From contig JAHIVB010000003.1 in assembly GCA_018816905.1 (NCBI GenBank), positions 1-64,000 of the forward strand: a stretch of DNA of 64,000 bases. Direction: 5' to 3'. Below, piece by piece: positions 28,469 to 36,067 of this stretch. A program made the translations under genes and the position numbers. Below the pieces are notes generated by a model. The model was not told the origin of the DNA. It saw only the letters and a program-made list of their open reading frames with translations, and made no database searches. How positions within the stretch are numbered: the first letter of the stretch is position 1; each line of letters begins with the position of its first letter. The DNA comes from Bacillota bacterium (GTDB lineage Bacteria > Bacillota_I > Bacilli_A > Izemoplasmatales > Hujiaoplasmataceae).

Positions 28469-28816
28469 AAGATAAACTCTAGCAATAGAGTTTCTTCTCT
28501 ATATACAAAAGCAGCGAATTCTATCAAGAATCGCTGCTTTTATTATGATTTGATTAAATACTGTATATGGTTCTGAAAACAGTTTCTAATCTCAGTAAGT
28601 GGTTTAAGAAGTCTGTAGGTCTATATCTGTTTAATAGATGACATTGATACCTAAAGGTACATAATTATTTAGTTGATACACTACTAAGAAAAATAGAATT
28701 CAAAACTGAAATGTGTATAGACTTATTTATTTGTAAGTGATAATATGTTAATTATATTTAAATAAAGTCGCTATTAATTTTGATATGGTCAGCAGACATA
28801 AAAGAAAGGAGAAAAA
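28469..28816 (+). terminator. Gap with a double terminator, then AT-rich promoter region
   Basis: The gap holds a hairpin AAACTCTA-GCAA-TAGAGTTT (28473-28492) and a stronger stem AAAAGCAGCGA/TCGCTGCTTTT (28507-28541) ending the upstream module. From 28545 to 28816 the DNA is AT-rich without a gene and should hold the promoter of the secreted-protein gene; no clear -35/-10 pair was assigned. One arm of a long inverted repeat lies at 28782-28795. Confidence 0.65.
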
Positions 28817-29857
28817 ATGAAGAAATTTATTATTTTGTTTTGTTTTTCAATATCACTGGTTTTAGGTTTTTCAGTTTCAGTACTTGCACTTGATGGCAAT
28901 GATTCTTTTCAAACTGCCTATTCTGCTACAGTAGGGATTAACGCAATTGGAACAATAACAGCAGGCGATATCGACTACTATAAATACGAGATTATTCCGA
29001 CAAATCAAGGCGTCTTCAATGGTTATCCTGCGTTTAACATTTACTCTAATTCAAGTGCAGATCTAATAGGGTCGGTATATAGTGAGAGAAAAGTTCTTTG
29101 GTGGACCTATTATGATTTCGTTCAGACAGATGATAATAGTGGTGCCGGGACTAATTTTCGAATAGAACTAGAAACAAACAAAACATTTTACTACGTTAAG
29201 GTATCTGAAAGAGATGTTACTTATACTAAATATACTACTCTATACTTTAAAGAAAATTTAGATGTAACAACTTCGACTTATGGCGGAATTTGGGCCTCAG
29301 ATGCAGTCTCACGAGTTAATCCTCCTAATGTATCAATTTTTCATTATGTAGACTCAATTACATATTATACCCCAGAACAGACTGCAATGTTTTATGCGTT
29401 TCTTGATGAAAATTTTAGATACCAAGTCATAGATGCCTTAATTTCAGGAGGCGAAGGGGCGGTAATGGCATTAATAAGCTATTATTTATTCCCTGAAGTA
29501 ACATTGCCCTCAGCTTTAACGATAGGTTTTGTAGCTGCTATTATTGGGTACTTCATAACTCCAGAAACAGCTAATATTACTAGGGCACAAATATACGACA
29601 TGTGCGGAGGATACGATGTAATAGTAAATGGAATGAATCTTACCTATTTTACCAAGGGACTGAAAGTAACGGAGAATATTACATATTCAATATATCCAAC
29701 ACTTGAAGTTAGAAGTTACATTTATGAACCTTTTGTTGGAAATACATTGATAGGCTATCCAAGGGAAAGAGGCACTTTCCAAACACCTTAATTAAATCAA
29801 GGACTAGGTAATAGGTTAACTTAATTTATAAAGTATTTATGAGCTGCTGACCATATC
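28782..29857. repeat. Inverted repeat flanking the secreted-protein gene
   Basis: GATATGGTCAGCAG at 28782-28795 is the exact reverse complement of 29844-29857; with a one-base shift, CATAAA extends the match on the inner/outer side. The arms lie 21 bp before the ATG and about 50 bp after the stop of one gene, with nothing else between them. Confidence 0.7.
28817..29791 (+). CDS. Secreted protein with PPC-like N-terminal domain
   Basis: 324 residues. A signal peptide covers about 1-24 (ending LALDG). Residues about 26-150 have the pattern of a bacterial pre-peptidase C-terminal (PPC) beta-sandwich: NDSFQTAY, then GTITAGDIDYYKYEI, then YYVKV. A hydrophobic stretch at about 205-250 could be a membrane hairpin or buried core. 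No protease domain is present. AAAGAAAGGAG precedes ATG. The gene stands alone between a perfect 14-bp inverted repeat. Function unknown; a role at the cell or virion surface is possible. Confidence 0.65.
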   Translation: MKKFIILFCFSISLVLGFSVSVLALDGNDSFQTAYSATVGINAIGTITAGDIDYYKYEIIPTNQGVFNGYPAFNIYSNSSADLIGSVYSERKVLWWTYYDFVQTDDNSGAGTNFRIELETNKTFYYVKVSERDVTYTKYTTLYFKENLDVTTSTYGGIWASDAVSRVNPPNVSIFHYVDSITYYTPEQTAMFYAFLDENFRYQVIDALISGGEGAVMALISYYLFPEVTLPSALTIGFVAAIIGYFITPETANITRAQIYDMCGGYDVIVNGMNLTYFTKGLKVTENITYSIYPTLEVRSYIYEPFVGNTLIGYPRERGTFQTP

Positions 29858-29935
29858 TTATAAATACCTTTACACCAAATCAAATTCCAATTATAATAGA
29901 ACTATATTCTTATATAATGAAAGAAGGCTGAATGA

Positions 29936-30301
29936 ATGAAATTAAATATCAAACAAAAAAAACAGTTTTACCTATTTCATCCTAAATTACAAATTAATAT
30001 TAATGAAAAATTATATATCTTGAAATATGGAAATACTCTTTCAGTTGATATTGATTCTGGATTTACGTTGATTACTGCATGTACTAGAATACAAAAAACT
30101 GTAATTAATTGTGACCTTAAACATGAAGAAACTATCTTTTTTGGCTTTGAAAGAGGAAGAGGAAAACTAAAAGCGTTTTATGAAGATGGCTCTGAAATTC
30201 CAATAGAATCGAATATAACAAATAAATATTTCAACATTATTTCAGGAGTATTCGCCGCAATATTATGCATAGTATTTTTCTATTTAGTTTTTTTTGGATA
30301 A
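29936..30301 (+). CDS. Tail-anchored small membrane protein
   Basis: 121 residues. A soluble N-terminal part with beta character precedes one strong membrane helix at the C-terminus (about 98-120), so the bulk should face the cytoplasm. AGAAGG before ATG is a moderate ribosome site. AT-rich, no recognised family. It is the last plus-strand gene before a block of minus-strand cargo. Confidence 0.5.
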   Translation: MKLNIKQKKQFYLFHPKLQININEKLYILKYGNTLSVDIDSGFTLITACTRIQKTVINCDLKHEETIFFGFERGRGKLKAFYEDGSEIPIESNITNKYFNIISGVFAAILCIVFFYLVFFG

Positions 30302-30848
30302 AACTACGTTCAATAGTTGAAATCAAATTACAGCAATTCAAATGAAATAGTATATAATATTGATATAGAGGCGTAATATGATAAAGTATATATTGATAAA
30401 ATATTTATACCAAGATTCGAGAGCCAAAACTTAATGGGGATTATTTCTGCGATCCTCTATATTATCATTTTTGGGGTGCTGATTGTTAAAAAAGACAAAT
30501 AGTATATTATTTTCATACTCATTATCATATTTTTGATAATTTGTTTTTTAAGATAGTTGTGAGAGAATCATCTTTTAATTGTTCAATTTAAAAGACAATT
30601 TCCATTATAGAGATTGTCTTTTTTTTTGATTTGATTTATTTCGGTATTCTTACACATAAGCCTTCAAAAATATGTATATTGCCTCTCGGACTGTATGTCT
30701 ATGCCTGCCCAACAAATGACAATGATAATTAGTGAAACAAATAAACTAGTTTGATACTTAAAATTAAAAAAGCAACATATTGATGTGTTGCTTTAATGTA
30801 AATAATATTCTTATCAAATGTATAATTCTTTCAAATATCCAGTAATTA
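30302..30848. other. Gap with a possible micropeptide and two terminators
   Basis: 547 bp, very AT-rich. It holds a 22-codon frame at 30434-30502 encoding one hydrophobic segment with a basic end, but no ribosome site precedes it. A plus-strand terminator AAAAGACAAT/ATTGTCTTTT with T-run lies at 30590-30627. A stem AAAGCAACA/TGTTGCTTT at 30769-30794 lies downstream of the minus-strand gene at 30849. Otherwise nothing was seen. Confidence 0.5.
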
Positions 30849-31097
30849 TTATGTTTTTTTCGGAGTATTCTTAGGTCTTGTTGGAGGAACCGGGCGAGAT
30901 GAAGGTACCGGTGAATGCTTACCTTCAGGTAAATTTACAACTACTCCATTTTTTACTTTGACTGTCGAAAGTCTGTGCGTTGGAACAGGACTATGCCCAG
31001 CTACTATTCCAGCGTTGCCTCTAGCATCAACTTTTCTGACAGAAGAATTGATAGGTTTCTCCCTAACTAGAGTTGAAGGATTTGTTTTAGTCTTCAT
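30849..31097 (-). CDS. Small basic proline-rich protein
   Basis: 82 residues, strongly basic and low in complexity, with a repeated HSPVP motif (about 35 and 62) and a C-terminal SRPVPPTRPKNTPKK stretch. It is probably disordered. Its ATG overlaps the end of the 2TM gene by 11 bp and has GGAGG upstream, so the two form a coupled pair. No family was recognised; the pairing suggests a partner or regulator of the membrane protein. Confidence 0.55.
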   Translation of the reverse strand: MKTKTNPSTLVREKPINSSVRKVDARGNAGIVAGHSPVPTHRLSTVKVKNGVVVNLPEGKHSPVPSSRPVPPTRPKNTPKKT

Positions 31098-31620
31098 GTT
31101 TTTCCTCCGAAATATTATAATAATAGTTTAGTTCTTTTTCGATATGTTTTGTTGCTTTATTTATTAGCCGATTAACATCCGGAAGGACATCTTCTTGAAT
31201 GTATTTAAACATAATTCTTTCTCTCTCGATTCTAAAATCAAATATCATAGAATTGACTTCATCATCAGACTTCTTTTCAATGGAAACATCCTTCCAATTT
31301 CTTTCAAAATTCAAATCCAGAATACTGAGTTCGTGACTGAGCTCTTTTATAACTTTAATTCTTGTGTCAAAAGGAAGATAAGATCTAATAATATGTAACG
31401 CTTCTGCAGCGACAATTAAGATTGTCCATAAAAGGGAAAGTTGACTCCAAATTGTCCAAGCTGCAACGGAACTCGAAGCTACAAAAGCAGCAAAAATATT
31501 CATCCATCTTGTAATTCTAGAATAGCGTTTCATTAGCAACTCAATATACTCAATATAAAATTTGCTATGAAATATTGTGGCCCAGAATTGATCAATTAAG
31601 TTTTCTGAAGTGTTTCCCAT
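31087..31620 (-). CDS. Two-helix membrane protein, SLATT-like
   Basis: 177 residues. Helices lie at about 41-58 and 62-80, after an amphipathic Tyr/Arg-rich N-terminus; a long charged C-terminal helix region follows. This layout resembles SLATT domains (SMODS- and SLOG-associating 2TM effectors) that are proposed pore-forming effectors in nucleotide-signalling defence systems. No nucleotide cyclase or SLOG sensor is adjacent, so the resemblance is only structural. The ribosome site before ATG at 31620 is weak. Confidence 0.5.
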   Translation of the reverse strand: MGNTSENLIDQFWATIFHSKFYIEYIELLMKRYSRITRWMNIFAAFVASSSVAAWTIWSQLSLLWTILIVAAEALHIIRSYLPFDTRIKVIKELSHELSILDLNFERNWKDVSIEKKSDDEVNSMIFDFRIERERIMFKYIQEDVLPDVNRLINKATKHIEKELNYYYNISEEKHED

Positions 31621-31709
31621 ATACTCATCTCGCTTTTCGATAATATATTTTTATTATATAATATTATTATAAAAATGAACAGCATACATGAAAAATATTT
31701 AAAATATAA

Positions 31710-31736
31710 AGAGAAGTAGCGAACAACTACTTCTCT
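31710..31736 (-). terminator. Hairpin downstream of the DUF3892-like gene
   Basis: AGAGAAGTAG and CTACTTCTCT form a perfect 10-bp stem around a seven-base loop. The tail on the minus strand is T-rich but mixed. Confidence 0.6.
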
Positions 31737-31741
31737 TCCCA

Positions 31742-31954
31742 TTACTCTAAATTGTCTTTTTTTGATTTGTCTGGATTACTCGCGATAACAGGTCCATGTT
31801 TGGTATTTCGAATATGGTAATCATTCTCATATGGCCCGCTTTTAATTCTACGAATAAATTCAGTTCTATTCATTACCGTTCCGTTGGTAGTGTTCATAAA
31901 TTTTGTATTCTTACCGGATGGCGTTTGCTGAATAGCTTTTACGTTTTTTGCCAT
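31742..31954 (-). CDS. Small DUF3892-like protein
   Basis: 70 residues. A short beta-helix-beta layout with RTEFIRRIKSG and YHIRNTKHGPVIAS resembles the DUF3892 pattern of small proteins of unknown function. Start ATG 31954 is preferred over ATG 31960, which lies too close to GAGGAGGA. It is a single gene with a hairpin after it. Confidence in the family is moderate. Confidence 0.5.
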   Translation of the reverse strand: MAKNVKAIQQTPSGKNTKFMNTTNGTVMNRTEFIRRIKSGPYENDYHIRNTKHGPVIASNPDKSKKDNLE

Positions 31955-32027
31955 GCTCATTTCCTCCTCTCATAAGATTAAGTTAGTTGGATTGACATGG
32001 CGAATACCATTTTAATTATGACTCTTC

Positions 32028-32057
32028 TTGACATAAGTTTATCAAAAATGGTATAAT
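32028..32057 (+). promoter_or_regulatory. Consensus sigma-70-type promoter for a small RNA
   Basis: TTGACA at 32028-32033, 18-bp spacer, TATAAT at 32052-32057. Both hexamers are perfect. There is no open frame downstream before the terminator. Confidence 0.75.
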
Positions 32058-32063
32058 TCAAAA

Positions 32064-32125
32064 TTGTTCTAGGTATGGTCTCCATGCCACCAATCATAAA
32101 GGCTGCAACCTTTATGATTTTTTTT
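32064..32125 (+). ncRNA. Putative 60-nt small RNA
   Basis: The RNA would begin about seven bases after TATAAT and end at a strong terminator: ATCATAAAGG (32093-32102), loop CTGCAA, CCTTTATGAT (32109-32118), then a T-run to 32125. An upstream hairpin GGTATGG/CCATGCC forms at about 32073-32088. There is no coding potential. The target is unknown; possible roles are antisense control of the element's replication or a toxin message. Confidence 0.6.
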
Positions 32126-32396
32126 ATGTCCAGACCTATAAATTCAGGCCTCTAACTCCAAAAAAAAAAGGATTATCCCTCTATTAATAATAATATATTC
32201 TTCGTTTGTATTTGTCAAGTTGTTTGAGGTCGATTTTTTTTATGCAAATTAGTATAGAGTTCTACTCTTCAGCGCAATACTGCCATTCAAGGGCAATCCA
32301 GTTCAAATAAATTACTTTTATTGTTACTGTTTATTATTAATGTTAATTTATTTGTACACTCGCAAATTGGAGTTCTATAGGAAAATGTTATACAAG

Positions 32397-33023
32397 CTAG
32401 ATTCTATCGAAATCCAGCCTAATGACTTCCTCTATAGCACTTGTATCTTGGAAGTATAGTTTATTTATAAGACTGACTAACTCTTCGATATGGTTTTGAT
32501 TCTTAGCTACTAACGATTCTCTTTCTTTATTTTCATGGTCGTATTCAACGTTATATATAAATACATAAGGTACAATGTTAATGATTTTATTAAAATGCTT
32601 AGCCAATAGGACTTGATATTGCATTGCTTGAGCCAACTTAATATCGTACGAAGTATAATGACCAAACTCAATTAGCAATACAGTATTTTTAAAACACATC
32701 AAATAATCTGGTCTCTTATTGTTAGCATATGGAATAACATACTCTGTAATAACATTTATGTTTTTTAGTTGTTCCTCATAGAGCCTTATTGCAACACGTC
32801 TCATCAAAGACAATGAATCTAACCATGAAATTACTTGGCCATCGTTAGTTTTATTTTGAACAAAATTCGTAAAAGTATTGCTAAGTTCAACAAAATATCC
32901 TGCACTTTTGCACGCAGATGCTCTTTCTTCAGCAGAACCTGATCTAATCTGCCAATATGAATTTACTGAATTGGTATACTCAATAAAAGCGGAAATACAA
33001 GATGAATGGTTTAAACACTTCAT
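32397..33023 (-). CDS. PD-(D/E)XK-nuclease-like protein, possibly inactive
   Basis: 208 residues. Residues about 100-140 carry NKRPDYLMCF and then LLIEFGHY, matching the D...E-x-K layout of the nuclease domain found at the N-terminus of DUF2075-type helicases, but the lysine position is glycine (EFG), so activity may be lost or altered. GAGGGG before ATG 33023 supports this start over codons further upstream. It is a stand-alone gene in the minus-strand cargo block, without a helicase next to it. Confidence 0.45.
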   Translation of the reverse strand: MKCLNHSSCISAFIEYTNSVNSYWQIRSGSAEERASACKSAGYFVELSNTFTNFVQNKTNDGQVISWLDSLSLMRRVAIRLYEEQLKNINVITEYVIPYANNKRPDYLMCFKNTVLLIEFGHYTSYDIKLAQAMQYQVLLAKHFNKIINIVPYVFIYNVEYDHENKERESLVAKNQNHIEELVSLINKLYFQDTSAIEEVIRLDFDRI

Positions 33024-33106
33024 ATAGCCCCTCAATATAATTTTCATCAATGAAAGATTTTGTATGGATATAAAATAGATTTACTATTGGTCATACATGT
33101 ATATTT

Positions 33107-33856
33107 TTATTTAAGTTCTTCACAATCGGAGGATTCATTTTTTACATGATCTACTTCGTTAACATTATAGAAAGTAATTGATTTTTTGTAATGCAGATGA
33201 GTTTGATTCAAAAAGGAAAAAGTGACTGTAAGATCATTTGAGATTATATCTGCATAAATTGGAACGAATAAAAATATAATAATAGACTTGAGGAGAAGAC
33301 CAGTAAATCTATGTCTTGAAGCTCCATTAATAGCGATGGAGTAATTAATATTTTCTTTATCTCCATTATGTAATGTAAAGTGACTTTCCATTACTTTAAA
33401 AGTAGATACTTCCGAGCCTCTGTTATTGATAGAGAGAATCAAGTAAAAATTAGGTTTTTTAGTTCTATCTTTACACTCTAATTCATAAGTTTCTATATTT
33501 GAATAGTAGTCTTGTTTTTCTTTTACTAAATCTGTTAATTCCTCGACAGATGGTAAAGTTTTTCCTCCAGCCATGACTATAACTGGTTTATTAATTCTTC
33601 TTTCTGTTTTTTTTTGTTCGCTGATGATTCCCCTCTGTAAATCAATTGCATAGAGGCCAATCACTAGCGTAGAAAATCCGCTGATAATCCCTGAATATGA
33701 AGTAATGAAATTAGTATGCGTCCCTTCCTCAACAAGAATAGAGAATAGTAACAGTCCTAAAATCATTGCTAATAAAAGCGAAATCGCAACCTTAATCCCT
33801 AAACGAGGAAAAGCATTTAATCCTTCATTATCATTGTTTTTTACTTGTTTTTTCAT
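33107..33856 (-). CDS. Membrane protein of the cargo block, unrecognised
   Basis: 249 residues with two N-terminal membrane helices (about 22-42 and 50-70), a soluble region with LILSINNRGSEVSTFKV (beta-sandwich-like), and a third hydrophobic segment at about 187-205. It is AT-rich. No family is assigned and no clear Shine-Dalgarno was seen. It shares strand and base use with the nuclease-like gene but is 57 bp or more from it. Confidence 0.5.
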   Translation of the reverse strand: MKKQVKNNDNEGLNAFPRLGIKVAISLLLAMILGLLLFSILVEEGTHTNFITSYSGIISGFSTLVIGLYAIDLQRGIISEQKKTERRINKPVIVMAGGKTLPSVEELTDLVKEKQDYYSNIETYELECKDRTKKPNFYLILSINNRGSEVSTFKVMESHFTLHNGDKENINYSIAINGASRHRFTGLLLKSIIIFLFVPIYADIISNDLTVTFSFLNQTHLHYKKSITFYNVNEVDHVKNESSDCEELK

Positions 33857-33928
33857 ATTATTACCCCTAGTTGATTATATAGTAATTAATGAATAAAATA
33901 AATATTGTTTCGGATAATATTTTCACTA

Positions 33929-33957
33929 TTGACAACTTATTATATCTTTGATATAAT
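33929..33957 (+). promoter_or_regulatory. Perfect promoter of the morphogenesis operon
   Basis: TTGACA at 33929-33934, 17-bp spacer, TATAAT at 33952-33957. It is the only strong plus-strand promoter before the Zot-like operon. Confidence 0.85.
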
Positions 33958-33990
33958 AAAAGACGGCAAAATATAAGTATAACTACGTTC

Positions 33991-34018
33991 AAAGGTGTGA
34001 GAAATCACGCCTTTTTTT
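33991..34018 (+). terminator. Leader terminator (attenuator) before the morphogenesis operon
   Basis: AAAGGTGTGA, GAAA tetraloop, TCACGCCTTT (one G-T pair), then seven T. It lies between the promoter and the GGAGGTGG ribosome site at 34026, so most transcripts from the promoter should stop after about 55 nt unless antitermination occurs. Confidence 0.75.
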
Positions 34019-34037
34019 GCGTTTTGGAGGTGGAAAC

Positions 34038-34424
34038 GTGCTAACAAATGATATTTTGACTCAACTCAATCGAAATCAACTGAAGCTTATCTCCTGGATC
34101 TACAACGAATGTATTAATAACTATCATGTGACTCAGTCTAATAAGGACATCTCAACTAAAACAGATATTCCGGAATCAACTGTCGAGAAATATCTGAAAT
34201 TCTTTGATGATCTAGATTTGATTGTAAGGTCTTCAGAACGTACTCAGGACTTTTATACAAGGGAATGGCGTACCTCTTCCAGGAAGATTTCGCTCAATCC
34301 AAAGAAATTCAATCCAGAGATTATCGCAGCTGAACGAAGTACAAGAATTGACAGTCTTCTATCGTTCTTAGATTCACCGGAATTCTTACTCAAACAACTT
34401 GATCAGAAGCTTAGAGGTACTTGA
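34038..34424 (+). CDS. Winged-helix regulator, first gene of the morphogenesis operon
   Basis: 128 residues. The N-terminal 75 residues look like a winged helix (DISTKTDIPESTVEKYLKFF as helix-turn-helix, then LDLIVRS as wing). GTG at 34038, five bases after GGAGGTGG, is taken as start; an in-frame TTG at 34017 lies in the terminator. The stop overlaps the next ATG by one base (TGATG). It is probably a regulator of this operon or of replication. Confidence 0.6.
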   Translation: MLTNDILTQLNRNQLKLISWIYNECINNYHVTQSNKDISTKTDIPESTVEKYLKFFDDLDLIVRSSERTQDFYTREWRTSSRKISLNPKKFNPEIIAAERSTRIDSLLSFLDSPEFLLKQLDQKLRGT

Positions 34425-36067
34425 TGAAAGAACTAAAAAAGAAATTTAGATCCTTTTATACATCGATTGTAGAACACAGTAAAACACTTCGAATACTTAT
34501 TCTGGTTATTATCACAATCATGGCAATATTCTTCCTGATAGATTCTTATCTCAATTATGATCTAAATTACTTTGTCAGGAAAGAAATCTTCTTTCTACTC
34601 AAAGTAGCTCTAGTAGTCGTTACCGGATTACTTTATCATAGGCTATTTGGTAAGTGGCATATTCATGAAAACAACGTGGAGCTTACTAAAATGTACGTCT
34701 CTGAAAAGATACCACGGTCCATGAAAGTCGAAGGGTCTAGAGGAGCAGGAAAAGACGCGAATATTTCCGGGATGGTCACAACCCTCAGAACCTATTTAAT
34801 CGAACAGATTGAAGATGAAATGGATCTGATTGAGACAATCTGTTATCCCTATAATTTTAAACAGCTAAACAGCTGCCTTGATGATAATCATGAGGCACTC
34901 ATGACAAATAACAAAGGAGAATTCTTTCTGGAATTCATTGAAATTGTCCGAGAACATGACTGTTTTATTAAGCAGTTTTACGCTAAGGATTTTAATACTG
35001 AAGAACACATCCAGGAACTCTATACAATGAAAAAGGATCCATCTTCAGGAGATGCGCTCAAGTACAAATTTAAGTATGATGATGGCATCTCAAAAAAACA
35101 CTTTCTAACACTACTTATACGCTATTCTCTGCTCTTTATAAGATATCACTACTTAGATAACTATATCATTACAAATCAGCCTTACAAGGAGACTGAAACA
35201 CTTCCTGCAATTGTGTTTTCAACGAACTATATTAACATCCAAAAAACAAATGCAGATTGGGTCTGGCCACTCGTTGGTGGAGTCATCATCATTGAAACAG
35301 AAACAGATGCATTCTATCCCAATGTGGGTGGCAAAGAATCCGCAATGAAAACTGGGATGCGTAACTTTAAAGCATTCTTCAGACATCTCCTGGGAGAGGA
35401 AGCTATCTGGATTGGAATTGGTCAGAAAGCTAAACGAACTCAGAAGACTCTACGTGAGCTAGATGATTCCTTTGTATCTATTATTGAGATGACAAAGGTC
35501 TATGGAGGAGAGAAACGAATCTTCTTTCAGAAGAAAGCAATTGCCTGGCAAGAGTTTTGGGAGAAACGATCGCTTTTTAACAAATCCAAGGAGAGACAAT
35601 CCAGGAGAAAGTCAAAAGGGATTCAGCGGATCAAAAGACTTCAGAACAAAGGTTATTTATACTTCGATATTAAAGTATCCAGGAGCGATGAGTTTACGAC
35701 TCCAAAACAGATGAGTTTGAAACAAATCCTTAGATACGATAAACCAATCTATGAAAACTATACGGTCAAGCTCTGTTTCCGGATACGGGATTCGTTTGGA
35801 AGATATAATTCACATTACCTCGAAATGATTGCGGACAAGCTTTCTAAAAAGACGAAATCTCAGTGGCAACACTTAGAGCGTTGGGATATGGATCTAACAA
35901 TGAAAATCAAGCACGCAGTCACAATGAACTATCCAGTCTTAAATGAGATCCTTGGCATACAGAAAATTCTAGATGATATTGAAAAGAAACGAAAGAAACA
36001 AGAGCGTGAAAAGAAAAAGGAGCGTGATGCACTTGAGAAAACACAAGAAGACCCCCAAGAGTCATGA
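34424..36067 (+). CDS. Zot-like (inovirus pI-type) morphogenesis ATPase
   Basis: 547 residues. Two membrane helices lie at about 22-40 and 54-72, then an ATPase domain: Walker A EGSRGAGKDA (about 103-112), Walker B VIIIETETD (about 287-295), and a later RNFKAFFRHLLG...IWIGIGQ segment matching the RH-x(n)-ITQ region of Zot proteins. A basic coiled-coil tail closes the protein. Filamentous phages use this ATPase to extrude virions through the membrane. Here the helices precede the ATPase, unlike the classic C-terminal anchor, and the P-loop ends in GKD instead of GKS/T. A DNA-transfer ATPase is the main alternative. Confidence 0.6.
   Translation: MKELKKKFRSFYTSIVEHSKTLRILILVIITIMAIFFLIDSYLNYDLNYFVRKEIFFLLKVALVVVTGLLYHRLFGKWHIHENNVELTKMYVSEKIPRSMKVEGSRGAGKDANISGMVTTLRTYLIEQIEDEMDLIETICYPYNFKQLNSCLDDNHEALMTNNKGEFFLEFIEIVREHDCFIKQFYAKDFNTEEHIQELYTMKKDPSSGDALKYKFKYDDGISKKHFLTLLIRYSLLFIRYHYLDNYIITNQPYKETETLPAIVFSTNYINIQKTNADWVWPLVGGVIIIETETDAFYPNVGGKESAMKTGMRNFKAFFRHLLGEEAIWIGIGQKAKRTQKTLRELDDSFVSIIEMTKVYGGEKRIFFQKKAIAWQEFWEKRSLFNKSKERQSRRKSKGIQRIKRLQNKGYLYFDIKVSRSDEFTTPKQMSLKQILRYDKPIYENYTVKLCFRIRDSFGRYNSHYLEMIADKLSKKTKSQWQHLERWDMDLTMKIKHAVTMNYPVLNEILGIQKILDDIEKKRKKQEREKKKERDALEKTQEDPQES

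Larger units (their letters stand above)
31961..32396. other. Gap holding a small RNA gene
   Basis: 436 bp without a credible protein gene. The middle carries a strong plus-strand promoter and terminator (listed separately). From 32126 to 32396 the sequence is AT-rich and holds nothing that could be assigned. Confidence 0.5.

Noticed and set aside
30434-30502. 22-residue membrane peptide as coat protein
   Set aside because: There is no ribosome site, and it lies far from the morphogenesis operon.
30302-33992. 12-bp direct repeat AACTACGTTCAA (30302-30313 and 33981-33992) as a target duplication around the cargo
   Set aside because: A 12-bp match at this distance is expected by chance in AT-rich DNA, and no transposase lies between the copies.
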